NCBI GenBank assembly: GCA_016182845.1
Contig: JACPFT010000019.1
Location: 62,001 to 126,000, forward strand
Reading direction: 5' to 3'
DNA length: 64,000 bases
Source: Gammaproteobacteria bacterium
GTDB lineage: Bacteria > Pseudomonadota > Gammaproteobacteria > Enterobacterales > Permianibacteraceae
Below the pieces are notes generated by a model. It did no database searches. It worked only from the letters and a program-made list of their open reading frames with translations, and was not told the DNA's origin. Below, piece after piece: positions 32,236-41,888 of the stretch (positions are counted from its first letter, which is position 1; each line of letters opens with the position of its first letter). The position numbers and the translations under genes were made by a program.

Positions 32236-33597
32236 ATGTCCCGCCGCCTTTTCCCCCTGAGCCTGCTTTGCGTCGTCGCCGCCGGTCTCGTCCCCCAGGG
32301 CGCCGCCCTGGCCGCTAACACCCCCGAGGCGCTGGCCCAAATCGCCGAGCGCTTCTTTCCCGATGCCGGCCCCGGCGGCGTGGTCCTGGTGCGCAAGGGC
32401 GAGCAGATCCTCCTGCGCCGGGCCTATGGCCTCGCCGACGTGGAAAACCGGCTCGCCATGCAGCCGGAGTCGGTGCTGAGCATCGCCTCCTGCACGAAGC
32501 AGTTCACCGCCGTCGCCGTGCTCAAGCTGGCCGAGGCCGGCAAACTGAGCCTGGACGAAGCCATCGCCCGCTGGCTGCCGGAACTGCCGGAGGCCATGGG
32601 GCGGGTGACGGTGCGCCAGCTGCTCAACCACGTTTCCGGCGTGAAGAACATCAGCCGCATCGCCGCCTCCCGGGCCGCGCGCCGGGAAGAGGCCAGCCTC
32701 GATCGCCTGATCGGCTTCTTCAAGGACGAAGCCCTGGAATTCGCGCCGGGCACGCGCTTCAGCTACAGCAATTCCAATTACATCCTGCTCAGCAAGATCC
32801 TGGAAAAAGCCAGTGGAAAATCCTATGCCGACTACCTGCGCACGGCGCTGTTCCAGCCGGCCGGTATGAGCCACACTCGGGTTGGTAGCCACACCGCCCT
32901 GATCCCGAATCGGGCGCGGGGTTATCAAGAGGATGAATCCGGTCTGAGCAATGCCGAGTTCATCAGCATGACCCAGCCGGCCGGCGCCGGCGCCCTGGTC
33001 AGCACCGTGGACGATCTGAACCGCTGGGACCTGGCCCTGAACCGGAATACCCTGCTTGCCGCTCAATGGCAAAATCAGGCCTTCACCAAGACTCGGCTCG
33101 CCGACGGCGCGGAAGTCCCCTACGGCTTCGGCTGGATGCTCTCCGAACTGCAGGGTATGAAAACCCGCGAGCACAGCGGCTTCATCAACGGCTTCCAGTC
33201 CTACACCCTGAGCCTGCCCGAGCAGTCGGTGTATGTCACCGTATTGACCAATAGCGAGGCCCTGAGCCCGTCGGAATTGAGCACGGAGCTGGCCGCCCTG
33301 GCCGCGGGCCGGCCCTACGACAAGACGCCGGCCGAGCGGGACGGCGCTGACGCCTGGTTGGGTCGCTACGATTTCGGCGGCGATACTCTGCGCGAGATCT
33401 TCCGCCGGGATGGAAAACTCTGGTCTCAGCGCGTCGGCGGCGCGGCCCTGGAACTCATCGCCGCCAAGGACGGCCGGTACTATTTTCACGAGGGCGTGAA
33501 TTACCTGAGTTTCCAGAAGGACGAAAAAGGCAATGCCCAGGCCATCCTGCACGATCGTCTGATGGGCGATAGCACGGGAACGCGCGTCAAAGGCTGA
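32236..33597 (+). CDS. Secreted serine hydrolase, beta-lactamase/class C-like
   Basis: A 453-aa exported enzyme of the serine beta-lactamase/DD-peptidase fold. The signal peptide ends at ALAA near residue 24. The SxxK motif is SIASCTKQFTA near residue 85, the YxN motif is FSYSNSNY near residue 178, and the third motif is REHSGFINGF (HSG in place of KTG) near residue 315. A C-terminal beta domain (about 375-453) follows. The GGAG site is 6 nt before the ATG. Members include esterases, peptidases and true beta-lactamases; the HSG motif favours an esterase or peptidase. Its 3' end overlaps the convergent LytTR gene by 11 bp. Confidence 0.87.
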   Translation: MSRRLFPLSLLCVVAAGLVPQGAALAANTPEALAQIAERFFPDAGPGGVVLVRKGEQILLRRAYGLADVENRLAMQPESVLSIASCTKQFTAVAVLKLAEAGKLSLDEAIARWLPELPEAMGRVTVRQLLNHVSGVKNISRIAASRAARREEASLDRLIGFFKDEALEFAPGTRFSYSNSNYILLSKILEKASGKSYADYLRTALFQPAGMSHTRVGSHTALIPNRARGYQEDESGLSNAEFISMTQPAGAGALVSTVDDLNRWDLALNRNTLLAAQWQNQAFTKTRLADGAEVPYGFGWMLSELQGMKTREHSGFINGFQSYTLSLPEQSVYVTVLTNSEALSPSELSTELAALAAGRPYDKTPAERDGADAWLGRYDFGGDTLREIFRRDGKLWSQRVGGAALELIAAKDGRYYFHEGVNYLSFQKDEKGNAQAILHDRLMGDSTGTRVKG

Positions 33598-34309
33598 AGC
33601 GTTCCCTGAATTCCTGGCTCTGGCGGCGCGACACCTCGATGTGCGCGCCGTCGCGCATTTTCAGCAGCAAGCCGCCATTGAGCCCGGTTTCGACGCCGTC
33701 GATGTAGTGCAGGTTGACGATATGCTGACGGCTGGCGCGGAAGAACACGTCCCCATCCAGGCGCTCTTCCAGCTTGTTCAGGGAGCGATACAGCAGGGGG
33801 CTGTGCGCGGCGCCGTGCAGGCGCGAATAATTGCCGATGGCCTCGATAACCCGCACCTCGCGCAAGCGCACGAGGAAGGTCCGCTCCCCGTCCTTGACGA
33901 ACAAGGGTTTGTCCAGGGACAGGGGCTCCGCGCTCGCGCCGCTGGGTTCCTGACTCTCGCTTCTAGGCTCCAGCTTGGCCAGGGCCTTGGCGAGCCGCTC
34001 CGGTTGTATCGGCTTCAGCAGATAATCCACGGTCGGATAATCGAAGGCCTCCAGGGCGTAATGATCATAGGCCGTGGTGAAGATGATGCGCGGCATGTGC
34101 TCCAGGGTTTTCAGCAGCGCGAAGGCATTGCCGCCCGGCAGATCGATATCCAGGAAGACCAGCTCGGGTTGCAGGGCGTGAATCATCTCCCGCGCCGAGG
34201 CCAGGTCCTCGGCTTCGCCCAAGAGCTGGATCTGGCCATGGGCCTTGAGCTGGTGCACCAATTCGAAACGGGCCAGCTCCGAGTCCTCCACGATTAGCGC
34301 CTTGATCAT
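33587..34309 (-). CDS. LytTR-family response regulator
   Basis: A 240-aa regulator. The receiver domain (residues 1-120) starts IKALIVEDSE with the phospho-acceptor aspartate in LVFLDIDLPGGNAF near residue 54 and FTTAYDHYALEAFDY near 90. A LytTR DNA-binding domain spans about residues 140-240 (LVRLREVRVIEAIGNYSRLH; FFRASRQHIVNLHYID). The ATG follows AAGGAAAGAGG. The LytS-type kinase gene lies immediately upstream on the same strand with a 10-bp gap. The divergent ABC exporter at 35516 is the obvious candidate target. Confidence 0.94.
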   Translation of the reverse strand: MIKALIVEDSELARFELVHQLKAHGQIQLLGEAEDLASAREMIHALQPELVFLDIDLPGGNAFALLKTLEHMPRIIFTTAYDHYALEAFDYPTVDYLLKPIQPERLAKALAKLEPRSESQEPSGASAEPLSLDKPLFVKDGERTFLVRLREVRVIEAIGNYSRLHGAAHSPLLYRSLNKLEERLDGDVFFRASRQHIVNLHYIDGVETGLNGGLLLKMRDGAHIEVSRRQSQEFRERFSL

Positions 34310-34319
34310 GCCTCTTTCC

Positions 34320-35351
34320 TTATGTGTTTCTGATGTGCAGGCGGGCGAGCACGCCGTCGCCGTCCTGGCGTAGCGAAAACTCCGCCGACTGGCCAAAGGC
34401 CAGGGCCAGGCGCTGGCGCAAGTTGTTCAGACCGATGCCGCTACGGGTTCCCGGAGGCGCCTCGGCCAGCTCGCCGGAGTTGCGCAGGGCGATGCTCAGC
34501 CCTTGCTCATCCACCGCGATCCGCAGGGCCAGCAGGCCGGGGCCGGGCCTGCGGCTCAAGCCATGCTTCACGGCATTTTCCACCAACAGCTGCACCGACA
34601 GACGCGGAATGCGCCAGCCCAGGGCCTCCGGGGCCACTTCTTCCTCATACCGCAGGCGCTTGCCGAGTTGCAGGCCCACGAGGCTCAGATAATCCCGCAC
34701 CACGCCCATCTCGTCCTCGACGCTGACTAGGATCTGGGCCGCATCGTCCAGCTGGTAGCGCAGGATCTCGGCGAAGCGGCCGAGCATGCCGCGTGCCGCC
34801 TCGGGGTCCTTGAGGATCAGGGCGCGGATATTATTGAGGGTGTTGAACATGAAATGGGGATTGAGCTGGGCGAGCAAGGCCTGGAGCTGAGCCTCCTGCA
34901 AGGCGAGGCTCAGGCTCTGACGCTCGTGCTGCGCGCGTAGGTAATGCTCCTGGCGGCTCAAGCCCAGGTAGAGAAAACTCCAGGCCAATAGGGCGAGGAA
35001 AACCAGCGGGGTCCGGCCGCCGAAGGGCTGATCGTCGGCCAGGGCCTGGTAGCCGCCATCCAGGGCGGCGAGGCCATGCAGGAAGCCCAGGTGCAGGCCG
35101 TCGGCGAGCAGGGCCGCCGACAGGCTGGCGGCGAGCACCGTGCCCAGCCAAGTCCACTCGCCGCGCAAATCCGCACCCAGACGGCGGAACAGGGCGCGCA
35201 GGCCCAGGCTGGCCAGCAGGCCGAGGGCCGTGAGGCTGAGCGCGTACAGCCCGCTCGCCGCCGTCCAGGCGTTGCCGTCCTCGGCGCGTACCAGCAGTTG
35301 CAGGAGCAGGAACAAGGACCAACCCAGGCCTTGCAGCAACCAGAACTTCAC
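34320..35351 (-). CDS. LytS/YehU-type sensor histidine kinase
   Basis: A 343-aa membrane kinase with four hydrophobic segments in the first 140 residues. The His_kinase box LNPHFMFNTLNNIRALI near residue 168 carries the phospho-accepting histidine. The HATPase region has LLVENAVKHGLSRRPGPG and GIGLNNLRQRLALAFG. I start at GTG 35351 because a clean GGAGG lies 9 nt upstream; a TTG at 35444 would add 31 mostly polar residues without a ribosome site. It pairs with the LytTR regulator downstream. Confidence 0.9.
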   Translation of the reverse strand: MKFWLLQGLGWSLFLLLQLLVRAEDGNAWTAASGLYALSLTALGLLASLGLRALFRRLGADLRGEWTWLGTVLAASLSAALLADGLHLGFLHGLAALDGGYQALADDQPFGGRTPLVFLALLAWSFLYLGLSRQEHYLRAQHERQSLSLALQEAQLQALLAQLNPHFMFNTLNNIRALILKDPEAARGMLGRFAEILRYQLDDAAQILVSVEDEMGVVRDYLSLVGLQLGKRLRYEEEVAPEALGWRIPRLSVQLLVENAVKHGLSRRPGPGLLALRIAVDEQGLSIALRNSGELAEAPPGTRSGIGLNNLRQRLALAFGQSAEFSLRQDGDGVLARLHIRNT

Positions 35352-35515
35352 CGGGCCTACCCTCCAGAATCCGCGCCGCGGCGCCGCCGGAAAGGCTTGG
35401 ACTGTAGCGGGGCGAGTGCGCGCTGGCAAATGTTTGCTTACCAAAATCCGCCGCCGCCGGATAGGCTCTGGGCGGACCCGGCGGCATACTGGGCGGCGTC
35501 CAGCCGGAGAAAGCC

Positions 35516-36475
35516 ATGCAGCCTATTATTGCCGCCGAGACGGTCGTCGCCATCGCCGGCCTGACCAAGACCTATGCCAATGGCCATCAGGCCCTCAAGG
35601 CCGTCGATCTCGAGATCCGCCGGGGCGAGATCTTCGCCCTACTGGGCCCCAATGGCGCCGGGAAAACCACCCTAATCAGCATCGTCTGCGGCATCGTCAC
35701 CGCCAGCGCCGGCAGCGTGCGCGTCGCCGGCCACGACATCGGTACGGACTTCCGCGCCGCCCGCGCCGCCATCGGCCTGGTGCCCCAGGAGCTGCATACC
35801 GACGCCTTCGAGAGCGTCTGGGCCACGGTGAGCTTTAGCCGGGGCCTGTTCGGCAAGGCGCCGGATCCGGTCCATTTAGAGCGCGTGCTGCGCAGCCTCT
35901 CGCTCTGGGACAAGAAAGACGCGCGCATCATGACCCTGTCCGGCGGCATGAAGCGGCGCGTCCTGATCGCCAAGGCCCTGGCCCACGAGCCGCAAGTCCT
36001 CTTTCTCGACGAGCCCACGGCCGGCGTCGACGTGGAGCTGCGCCACGAGATGTGGCAGCTGGTGCGCGAGCTACGCGAACACGGCGTCACCATTATCCTC
36101 ACCACCCATTACATCGAGGAGGCCGAGGACATGGCCGACCGTATCGGCGTCATCAACCACGGCGAGCTCGTCGTCGTCGAGGACAAGGCGACGCTGATGC
36201 GTAAGCTGGGTAAGAAACAGCTGACCCTGCATCTGCAAGGCCCGCTTAGCCAGCTGCCGCCGGGCCTGAGCGGCCTGCCGCTGGAACTCGCCGATGAGGG
36301 CAATGCCCTGATTTACACCTACGATACCCAGGCCGAGGCTACGGGCATCGCCGGCCTGTTGCGCCGGCTCAACGAGCAGGGCATCGACTTCAAGGACCTG
36401 AATTCCAGCGAGAGCTCCCTGGAGGAAATCTTCGTCAGCCTGGTGCGCGGCCCGCGCGGGAGGGAAACCGCATGA
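35516..36475 (+). CDS. ABC-2 type transporter ATP-binding protein
   Basis: A 319-aa ATPase. The Walker A motif is [14 protein letters not shown] near residue 45, the signature [19 protein letters not shown] near residue 140, and Walker [13 protein letters not shown] near residue 162, followed by the switch histidine in [13 protein letters not shown]. The last 80 residues form the usual C-terminal accessory domain. Its stop overlaps the permease start by 4 bp (ATGA), so the two are coupled. The family drives export of drugs, polysaccharides or lipids; the substrate is unknown. Confidence 0.95.
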   Translation: MQPIIAAETVVAIAGLTKTYANGHQALKAVDLEIRRGEIFALLGPNGAGKTTLISIVCGIVTASAGSVRVAGHDIGTDFRAARAAIGLVPQELHTDAFESVWATVSFSRGLFGKAPDPVHLERVLRSLSLWDKKDARIMTLSGGMKRRVLIAKALAHEPQVLFLDEPTAGVDVELRHEMWQLVRELREHGVTIILTTHYIEEAEDMADRIGVINHGELVVVEDKATLMRKLGKKQLTLHLQGPLSQLPPGLSGLPLELADEGNALIYTYDTQAEATGIAGLLRRLNEQGIDFKDLNSSESSLEEIFVSLVRGPRGRETA

Positions 36476-37239
36476 GCCTGAATCTCCACGCCGTGCGCGC
36501 CATCTACCGCTTCGAGATGGCCCGTACCTTCCGCACCCTGATGCAGAGCATCGCCTCGCCGGTCCTGTCCACCTCCCTGTATTTCCTGGTGTTCGGAACG
36601 GCCATCGGCGCGCGTATGGGCGCCATCGACGGCGTGGACTATGGCGCCTACATCATCCCCGGCCTGGTCATGCTCACCGTGCTGTCCGAGAGTATTTCCA
36701 ATGCCTCCTTCGGGATTTATCTGCCGAAATGGTCGGGCACGATCTACGAACTGCTTTCGGCGCCGGTGTCTTTCGCCGAGGCCGTGCTCGGCTATGTCGG
36801 CGCCGCCGCCACCAAGTCCATGATGTTGGGCATCTTGATCCTCGCCACGGCCCGCGTGTTCGTGCCCTACGAGATCGCCCACCCGTGGTGGATGCTGGCA
36901 TTCCTGCTGCTCACCGCCGTGACCTTCTGCCTATTCGGCTTCATCATCGGTATCTGGGCCGATTCCTGGGAAAAACTTCAGGTCATACCCACCATGGTGG
37001 TGACGCCGCTGACTTTTTTGGGGGGCGCGTTTTATTCCATCAACATGCTGCCGCCGCTCTGGCAGAAAATCTCCCTGTTCAATCCCGTCGTCTACCTCGT
37101 CAGCGGTTTCCGCTGGAGTTTCTACGGCGTGTCCGATGTGAATATCGGTCTGAGCGTGGGCATGACCCTGGGCTTCATGGGCATATGCCTGGCGGCGATC
37201 GGGGGCATATTCAGGACAGGGTATAAGCTGAAGCAATGA
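36472..37239 (+). CDS. ABC-2 type transporter permease
   Basis: A 255-aa integral membrane protein with six hydrophobic segments. The family features are [14 protein letters not shown]-like opening loops and the late segment [20 protein letters not shown], characteristic of the ABC-2 permease (NodJ/DrrB-like) group. It is translated together with the ATPase and would dimerise to form the pore. The pair is divergent from the LytS/LytTR system, in the arrangement typical of peptide- or antibiotic-responsive exporters. Confidence 0.93.
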   Translation: MSLNLHAVRAIYRFEMARTFRTLMQSIASPVLSTSLYFLVFGTAIGARMGAIDGVDYGAYIIPGLVMLTVLSESISNASFGIYLPKWSGTIYELLSAPVSFAEAVLGYVGAAATKSMMLGILILATARVFVPYEIAHPWWMLAFLLLTAVTFCLFGFIIGIWADSWEKLQVIPTMVVTPLTFLGGAFYSINMLPPLWQKISLFNPVVYLVSGFRWSFYGVSDVNIGLSVGMTLGFMGICLAAIGGIFRTGYKLKQ

Positions 37240-37480
37240 GGCTCGCGGTCCCGGGCGGAGGCCCTGAATCGCCGGGCCGGGCGCCGCCGATAGGCGTTGA
37301 TTTTTACCCCCGCCGATCTATGCTGAGGGAGCCTTTCCCCCACCCCCGCAAGGCCAGGACCGCAATTCGGGACGCGCGTTTCAGCCGTTCACGCCCTTGA
37401 GAGTCCGCTGTTTTCCTTGAACCCCTCGTCCGGAGCGGACAGTTCGCGCCGGCGTCATCCCTCACCCGGAGACTACGACC

Positions 37481-38452
37481 ATGGACAAATACATCATCGG
37501 TATCCACGGGCTCGCCAACAAGCCCGGCTGGAAGGAACAACGCGAAGGTTGGCAGAAGGCCCTCAACGAAGGCCTGCGCGTCAACGAGCTTGCATCCGCC
37601 GTCCAACTCGACGACGCCCAGTTCGTCGACGTCTACTGGGCCAACCACTTGTACAAGAATGCCCTGCACCGCGATGTGGACTTCCGCTTCGACGAGCATT
37701 ACGACGATGAGCCGTATTACGAGGCCCAGCCTCCAGCCCTGAAGGAATACCGCCAGGGCATATTCGACGCCCTGCGCGGCCGCGGCCAGGATGCCATGGA
37801 CTTCCTGTTCGACAAGCTGCCGGAGGACTTGACCGCCAAGGGGCCGCTCGCCCACCTCATGACCAAGCTGGTGCGCGATCTGGCTTTCTATTACGACCCG
37901 AAATGTCTGCTGGCCGTCAATCCGGACGAAGCCGACTCGGCGCAGCGGATCAGGAAACCCGCCCACGAGGTCCTGAAATACGAGCTGCGCGAAATCTTGG
38001 GCAAGTACTTGCGCCCGGAAAACCAGGTTCTGCTCATCGCCCACTCCATGGGGTCGATCATCGCTTACGACGTGCTCACCGAGCTCGCCAAGGAGCAACC
38101 GAGCATGAAGCTGCACGCCCTGGTGACCATCGGTTCGCCCCTGGGCTTGCCCCTCGTTAAACGCCATGCCACCCACGACAAGTCCCCGGCACGCACGCCC
38201 TCCAATGTCGAGACCGCCTGGATCAATTTCGCCGACCGCCGCGATCCCGTGGCCGCCGACACTCATTTGCGCGGGGATTATGCGGCCAATGACGCCGGTG
38301 TGCGCGTCGTCGACGATCTGGTCTGGAACGACTACGAATACGGCGGGAAGAAAAATCCCCACAAGATTTTCGGCTATCTGCGCACGCCGGAAATGTCGCG
38401 GCTCATCCGCCTGTTCCTGACCGGGGACCAATCCCTGGCGGACTGGCGCTAG
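37481..38452 (+). CDS. Alpha/beta hydrolase
   Basis: A 323-aa cytoplasmic hydrolase. It opens with the HG oxyanion motif (YIIGIHGLANKPGWKEQR). The nucleophile elbow is VLLIAHSMGSIIAYDVLTEL near residue 190 (A-H-S-M-G). The later WINFADRRDPVAADTHL may supply the acid residue. The middle region is charged and helical, giving a cap. No signal peptide; CGGAG precedes the ATG by 11 nt. The substrate is unknown. It is followed 44 bp later by a SRPBCC protein in the same direction. Confidence 0.8.
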   Translation: MDKYIIGIHGLANKPGWKEQREGWQKALNEGLRVNELASAVQLDDAQFVDVYWANHLYKNALHRDVDFRFDEHYDDEPYYEAQPPALKEYRQGIFDALRGRGQDAMDFLFDKLPEDLTAKGPLAHLMTKLVRDLAFYYDPKCLLAVNPDEADSAQRIRKPAHEVLKYELREILGKYLRPENQVLLIAHSMGSIIAYDVLTELAKEQPSMKLHALVTIGSPLGLPLVKRHATHDKSPARTPSNVETAWINFADRRDPVAADTHLRGDYAANDAGVRVVDDLVWNDYEYGGKKNPHKIFGYLRTPEMSRLIRLFLTGDQSLADWR

Positions 38453-38496
38453 CCGTCAAGCATGCGCAACCCGCCATCCCCCTAAAGGAGCAGAGC

Positions 38497-38946
38497 ATGG
38501 CCAGCAACACCGTACGCATACATCGCGTCATCAAGGCGCCGCCCGAGCGCATCTACCGCGCCTTCCTCGATCCCGAGGCCATGGTCAAGTGGCTGCCTCC
38601 CCATGGTTTCACCGGCAAGGTGCACCACCTCGATCCGAGGATCGGCGGGACCTACCAGATGTCCTTCACGAACTTCTCGAACGGCCAGAGCCATTCCTTC
38701 GGCGGCAAATACCTGGAGCTGGTGCCGAACGAAATCATCCGCCATACCGACCGTTTCGACGACACGAACCTTCCCGGCGAGATGATCATGACGCTGAGCT
38801 TGAAGCCGGTGTTTTGCGGCACGGAGCTCAATATCGTCCAGGAGGGCATCCCGGAAATGATTCCGGTCCAGGCCTGTTATCTGGGCTGGCAGGAGTCGCT
38901 GACGATGCTGGCGCAGTTGGTGGAGGCGGAGATCCCGGCGGAATAA
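38497..38946 (+). CDS. SRPBCC (AHSA1/START-like) ligand-binding protein
   Basis: A 149-aa soluble protein of the Bet v1/AHSA1 fold. It shows the usual opening RIHRVIKAPPERIYRAFLDPEAM, KWLPPHGFTGKVHHLDPRIGG, and the C-terminal helix GWQESLTMLAQLVEAEI. Members bind hydrophobic ligands or modulate other proteins. AAAGGAG precedes the ATG by 8 nt. Probably co-transcribed with the hydrolase upstream. Confidence 0.88.
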   Translation: MASNTVRIHRVIKAPPERIYRAFLDPEAMVKWLPPHGFTGKVHHLDPRIGGTYQMSFTNFSNGQSHSFGGKYLELVPNEIIRHTDRFDDTNLPGEMIMTLSLKPVFCGTELNIVQEGIPEMIPVQACYLGWQESLTMLAQLVEAEIPAE

Positions 38947-39061
38947 GCCCTGCCCGCGAGGCGCCGGTGCGCCACTGGGCCGCCGGAAATATGCAGCGGG
39001 CGAATCCATGGTGGGACCTCCTGCCATGCGGTCCCGCTCGCGCCGTGAGCGGGGCTGGCGC

Positions 39062-40378
39062 TTAGCCGGCCGTCAGCGCCCGGTCCAGCCAGGCCGGGCG
39101 CCGCTTCGAAAAAAGCCGCTCGCCGCGCCGGCAAGCCCGGGCCAGGAGTTTGCTCATGTCCCCGGCCAAGGCCTCGGCGGCTTCGGGCGGGAGCTGGGTG
39201 AGTAGCAGGGCGAAGTCGTGGTGCCGCCCCAGGAGCTCTGCCAGGCGGTCCAGCCGTTTCAGGGCTAGTGCCAGGGGCGGGCTGTCGGGCAGAATCCCGA
39301 GCTGTAGCAACAGGCGTTTGACCCGGATGCGCCAGCGGTGCGGCACATCCGCGCCGGGCTGCGTCCGTATGCGCTTCCAGCCCCGGCGGGCTCGGCGGTA
39401 GCTGGCGCGCAGGGAGGTGCCCAGCTCGTCGTCGCTTAATGCGGCATCGGGGCAGTGCGCGACACTCTCGATCAGAGTGGTCAAGTGCGCGCGCGCCGCC
39501 TGGCGGCGGGACTCGGGCAAGTCGCGTCGCCATCGCTTTTCCCGGTGTTCCCGCCATTGAGCGGCGTCCAGTCCGTCGAGCTTGAGAACACGGCGCACAT
39601 CGCTATCGCGCAGGGCCGCATACCGTCCCGCCAAGCCGCGCAGCCTTTCCTCGAACTCGGTTCCGCTCCAGGCCGCCGCCGATAGGCGCAACAGGGCGCG
39701 CAGGCGTTTGATGCGTCCACGCTGCTTGTGCACGGCCTCCGGGCTGGGCATCCGCGCGCCGGCCAGTGCGGCGCGCAGGGCCTTGGCATCGAGCCGCAGC
39801 TGCGCGCGCAGCCGGGCAAACCGGCAGGTGCTCCCGGGCGTGAGCCGGGGGCTCGCGCGGGGCGTGCACAAACCGTCGAGCCGGCCCGAGCCGGGGACCA
39901 GCTCCCGCCAGCGACGGATGGGAACGGCTAGCGAGCAGATCGCCGCCGTCACCAGGGTCGGCTCCTCGATGGCGCCGGGTTCCGCCGCCTTAGGGACGAG
40001 CCAGCGTCCGGCCTCCGGCGCGAGCCGGACCGCCAATTGGGACAGCCCCGGGTGGTGTCCGACCAGGGCGACGTGGCCATGGATCTCGTCGACTCCCGAG
40101 AGATAATCCTGCAAGGCGCTGGCGCCGGCCAGATAAAGCTCGTCAAGGTGGATGCAGCGGGCCTCCGGCCAGATGCGGGCATAGCGCTTGGCGGTGGCCC
40201 GCGCGCGTCGGGCCGTGCTGATCAGAAGGAGGTCGGGCGCCGGCAGGTGGTTCGCGGCCCAGGCCGCCATGCGCGCACTGTCGCGCTTGCCGCGCGGCGC
40301 CAGCGGTCGCTCGTGGTCGGAAAGCGCCGGAAGATCCCAGCGGGATTTACCGTGACGGATTAGGGTGATGCGCTTCAT
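39062..40378 (-). CDS. Fusion protein: SixA-type histidine phosphatase plus CHAD domain
   Basis: A 438-aa cytoplasmic protein of two parts. Residues 1-150 are a histidine-phosphatase (SixA-like) domain: the catalytic RHG in TLIRHGKSRWDLPALSDHER, then LLISTARRARATAKR, and the second catalytic histidine in VALVGHHPGLSQLAVRLA. Residues about 185-435 are a CHAD domain with its conserved Arg/His-rich helices (VHKQRGRIKRLRALLRLS; RYAALRDSDVRRVLKLDGL; HRWRIRVKRLLLQLG). SixA removes phosphate from phosphohistidine; CHAD binds polyphosphate. A single chain joining both suggests polyphosphate-linked dephosphorylation, or granule-targeted phosphatase. I use ATG 40378 where the RHG domain naturally begins. 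Confidence 0.88.
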   Translation of the reverse strand: MKRITLIRHGKSRWDLPALSDHERPLAPRGKRDSARMAAWAANHLPAPDLLLISTARRARATAKRYARIWPEARCIHLDELYLAGASALQDYLSGVDEIHGHVALVGHHPGLSQLAVRLAPEAGRWLVPKAAEPGAIEEPTLVTAAICSLAVPIRRWRELVPGSGRLDGLCTPRASPRLTPGSTCRFARLRAQLRLDAKALRAALAGARMPSPEAVHKQRGRIKRLRALLRLSAAAWSGTEFEERLRGLAGRYAALRDSDVRRVLKLDGLDAAQWREHREKRWRRDLPESRRQAARAHLTTLIESVAHCPDAALSDDELGTSLRASYRRARRGWKRIRTQPGADVPHRWRIRVKRLLLQLGILPDSPPLALALKRLDRLAELLGRHHDFALLLTQLPPEAAEALAGDMSKLLARACRRGERLFSKRRPAWLDRALTAG

Positions 40379-40464
40379 CGGCTTGTCGCGTGAGTCAGGG
40401 TCATCCAAAGCGTAGCAGTCGCCGCGTTCGCCAGGGTGGCGCGGAGTATGGCCCCCTACTATGA

Positions 40465-40881
40465 TCACCGCGACCTCAGGGCAAGGCCTTGCTCGTGCCC
40501 TTGCGCAATGCCGGGGCCGTGGTGGAGGGCAGGGCCGAACCCGAGTTTGGCGCCCCCGTGCTGCTCGCCTTGGGCGGGCGCGGCATACGCAGCCTGGAGC
40601 GGGTCGGCGAGCGCTATCTCATCGTCGCGGGCGCCGCCGACGACGGGGATGATTTCGCCTTGTTCGACTGGAGCGGCGCCGCCTCCGATGTGGCGCGGCG
40701 GATCCCGGCGGACGGACTTTCCGGCCTCAGACCCGAGGCGCTCTTCGCCGATTATGCCCGACCGGTCCTGCATGTGCTCAGCGACGACGGCGGCGTGCAG
40801 GTCGGCGATATGCCTTGCAAGGCGCTGCCCTCTCCCGAACGGAAGTCGTTCCGGGCGCTGAGCCTGCCGGCTGGCGGCTGA
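40465..40881 (+). pseudogene. 3' fragment of a DUF3616-like gene
   Basis: The frame continues upstream of any good start to a stop at 40462 and matches only the C-terminal part of DUF3616-type proteins: LLVPLRNAGAVVEGRAEP, VLLALGGRGIRSLERVG, DFALFDWSGAA and a RPEALFADYARPVLHVLSDDG end. Intact members are roughly 300 residues or more; about 130 codons remain. The only start codons are a TTG at 40489 and internal ones. I read it as a truncated relic. Confidence 0.6.
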
Positions 40882-41088
40882 CGCGGTAAGTCTCGCGGGC
40901 ATGGGGATGATTTGAGCGTCCGCCCCGCCGCGGCCCGGCCGCATGGATGGCTCAGGCCGTCCCCCTGCCTTTTCCGTACCCAAATCCTCCGTGCGGATCC
41001 TAGGGTTTGTCGATATTCGTTAAAATCGCTTGTCGTATTTCGATGTGTGATTTATCGTTAGTCAACAAACTTGAGAAAGGAGTCCACC

Positions 41089-41631
41089 ATGCACCGTTCC
41101 GCCATGACCAAGCCTGTCATGCCCCGTTCGCTCGCCATAGCCGGCTTCGTGCTGCGCGGGCTGTTGATCCTGAACTGGTTCTACGGCGCCGCCATCCTGG
41201 CGGGGCTCGTCGCGAGCCTGGTCGCCGAAGCCCCGGTGATGGCCGCCCTGGGCGTGCTGCCGTCGCCGGACAGCCAGGCGCTGATCCAGGGGATGAGGGC
41301 AGTGGCCCTACTCGGCATCGCCAGCGTCCCCTTACATTATGTGCTGTTGCGGCGCCTGCTCGAGGTCGTCGCCAGCGTCCGTGAGCGGACGCCCTTCGTG
41401 CCGGAAAACGCCCGGCGCCTGCACGCCATCGCCTGGGCCTTGCTGGGTCTGCAAGTGCTGAGCCTGCTGGTCGCCGCCGTCGCCGAGGCGGTCTCGACGC
41501 CTGCCCAGCCGCTGCACCTCGATGCCGGTTTCTCCACCGGGGGCTGGCTCGCCGTGCTGCTGCTGTTCGTGCTGGCGCGCATCTTCGCCGAAGGCACGCG
41601 CCTGCAGGACGAGCTGGAAGGGACGGTCTGA
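41089..41631 (+). CDS. DUF2975 membrane protein
   Basis: A 180-aa protein with four membrane segments. The family hallmark is visible in YVLLRRLLEVVASVRERTPFV followed by ENARRLHAIAWALL. AAGGAG lies 7 nt before the ATG. DUF2975 genes are usually paired with a small XRE regulator, and that is the case here (2-bp gap). The pair is followed by another membrane protein whose start overlaps the regulator, giving a three-gene operon. Function unknown. Confidence 0.88.
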   Translation: MHRSAMTKPVMPRSLAIAGFVLRGLLILNWFYGAAILAGLVASLVAEAPVMAALGVLPSPDSQALIQGMRAVALLGIASVPLHYVLLRRLLEVVASVRERTPFVPENARRLHAIAWALLGLQVLSLLVAAVAEAVSTPAQPLHLDAGFSTGGWLAVLLLFVLARIFAEGTRLQDELEGTV

Positions 41632-41633
41632 TC

Positions 41634-41888
41634 ATGGCGATCGTGGTGAAGCTCGACGAGCTGCTGCACAACCGGCGCATGACCTTGACCGAACTCGCGG
41701 AGCGCGTGGACATCACGCTGACCAATCTGTCGATCTTGAAGACCGGCAAGGCGCGCGCGATCCGGTTCTCGACGCTGGAAGCCCTGTGCCGGACGCTGCA
41801 CTGCCAGCCCGGCGACCTGCTGGAATTCGACTCGAGCGTCGCCGATGCCGACAATCCTAATCAACCGAAGGAGAACCAGGATGAATAG
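41634..41888 (+). CDS. Small XRE/Cro-type transcriptional regulator
   Basis: An 84-aa helix-turn-helix protein, essentially a single DNA-binding domain: VVKLDELLHNRRMTLTELAERV, then NLSILKTGKARAIRFSTLEAL, ending in the acidic LLEFDSSVADADN. This YozG-like type habitually accompanies DUF2975 genes. It overlaps the next gene by 8 bp and is likely an autoregulator of this operon. Confidence 0.92.
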   Translation: MAIVVKLDELLHNRRMTLTELAERVDITLTNLSILKTGKARAIRFSTLEALCRTLHCQPGDLLEFDSSVADADNPNQPKENQDE

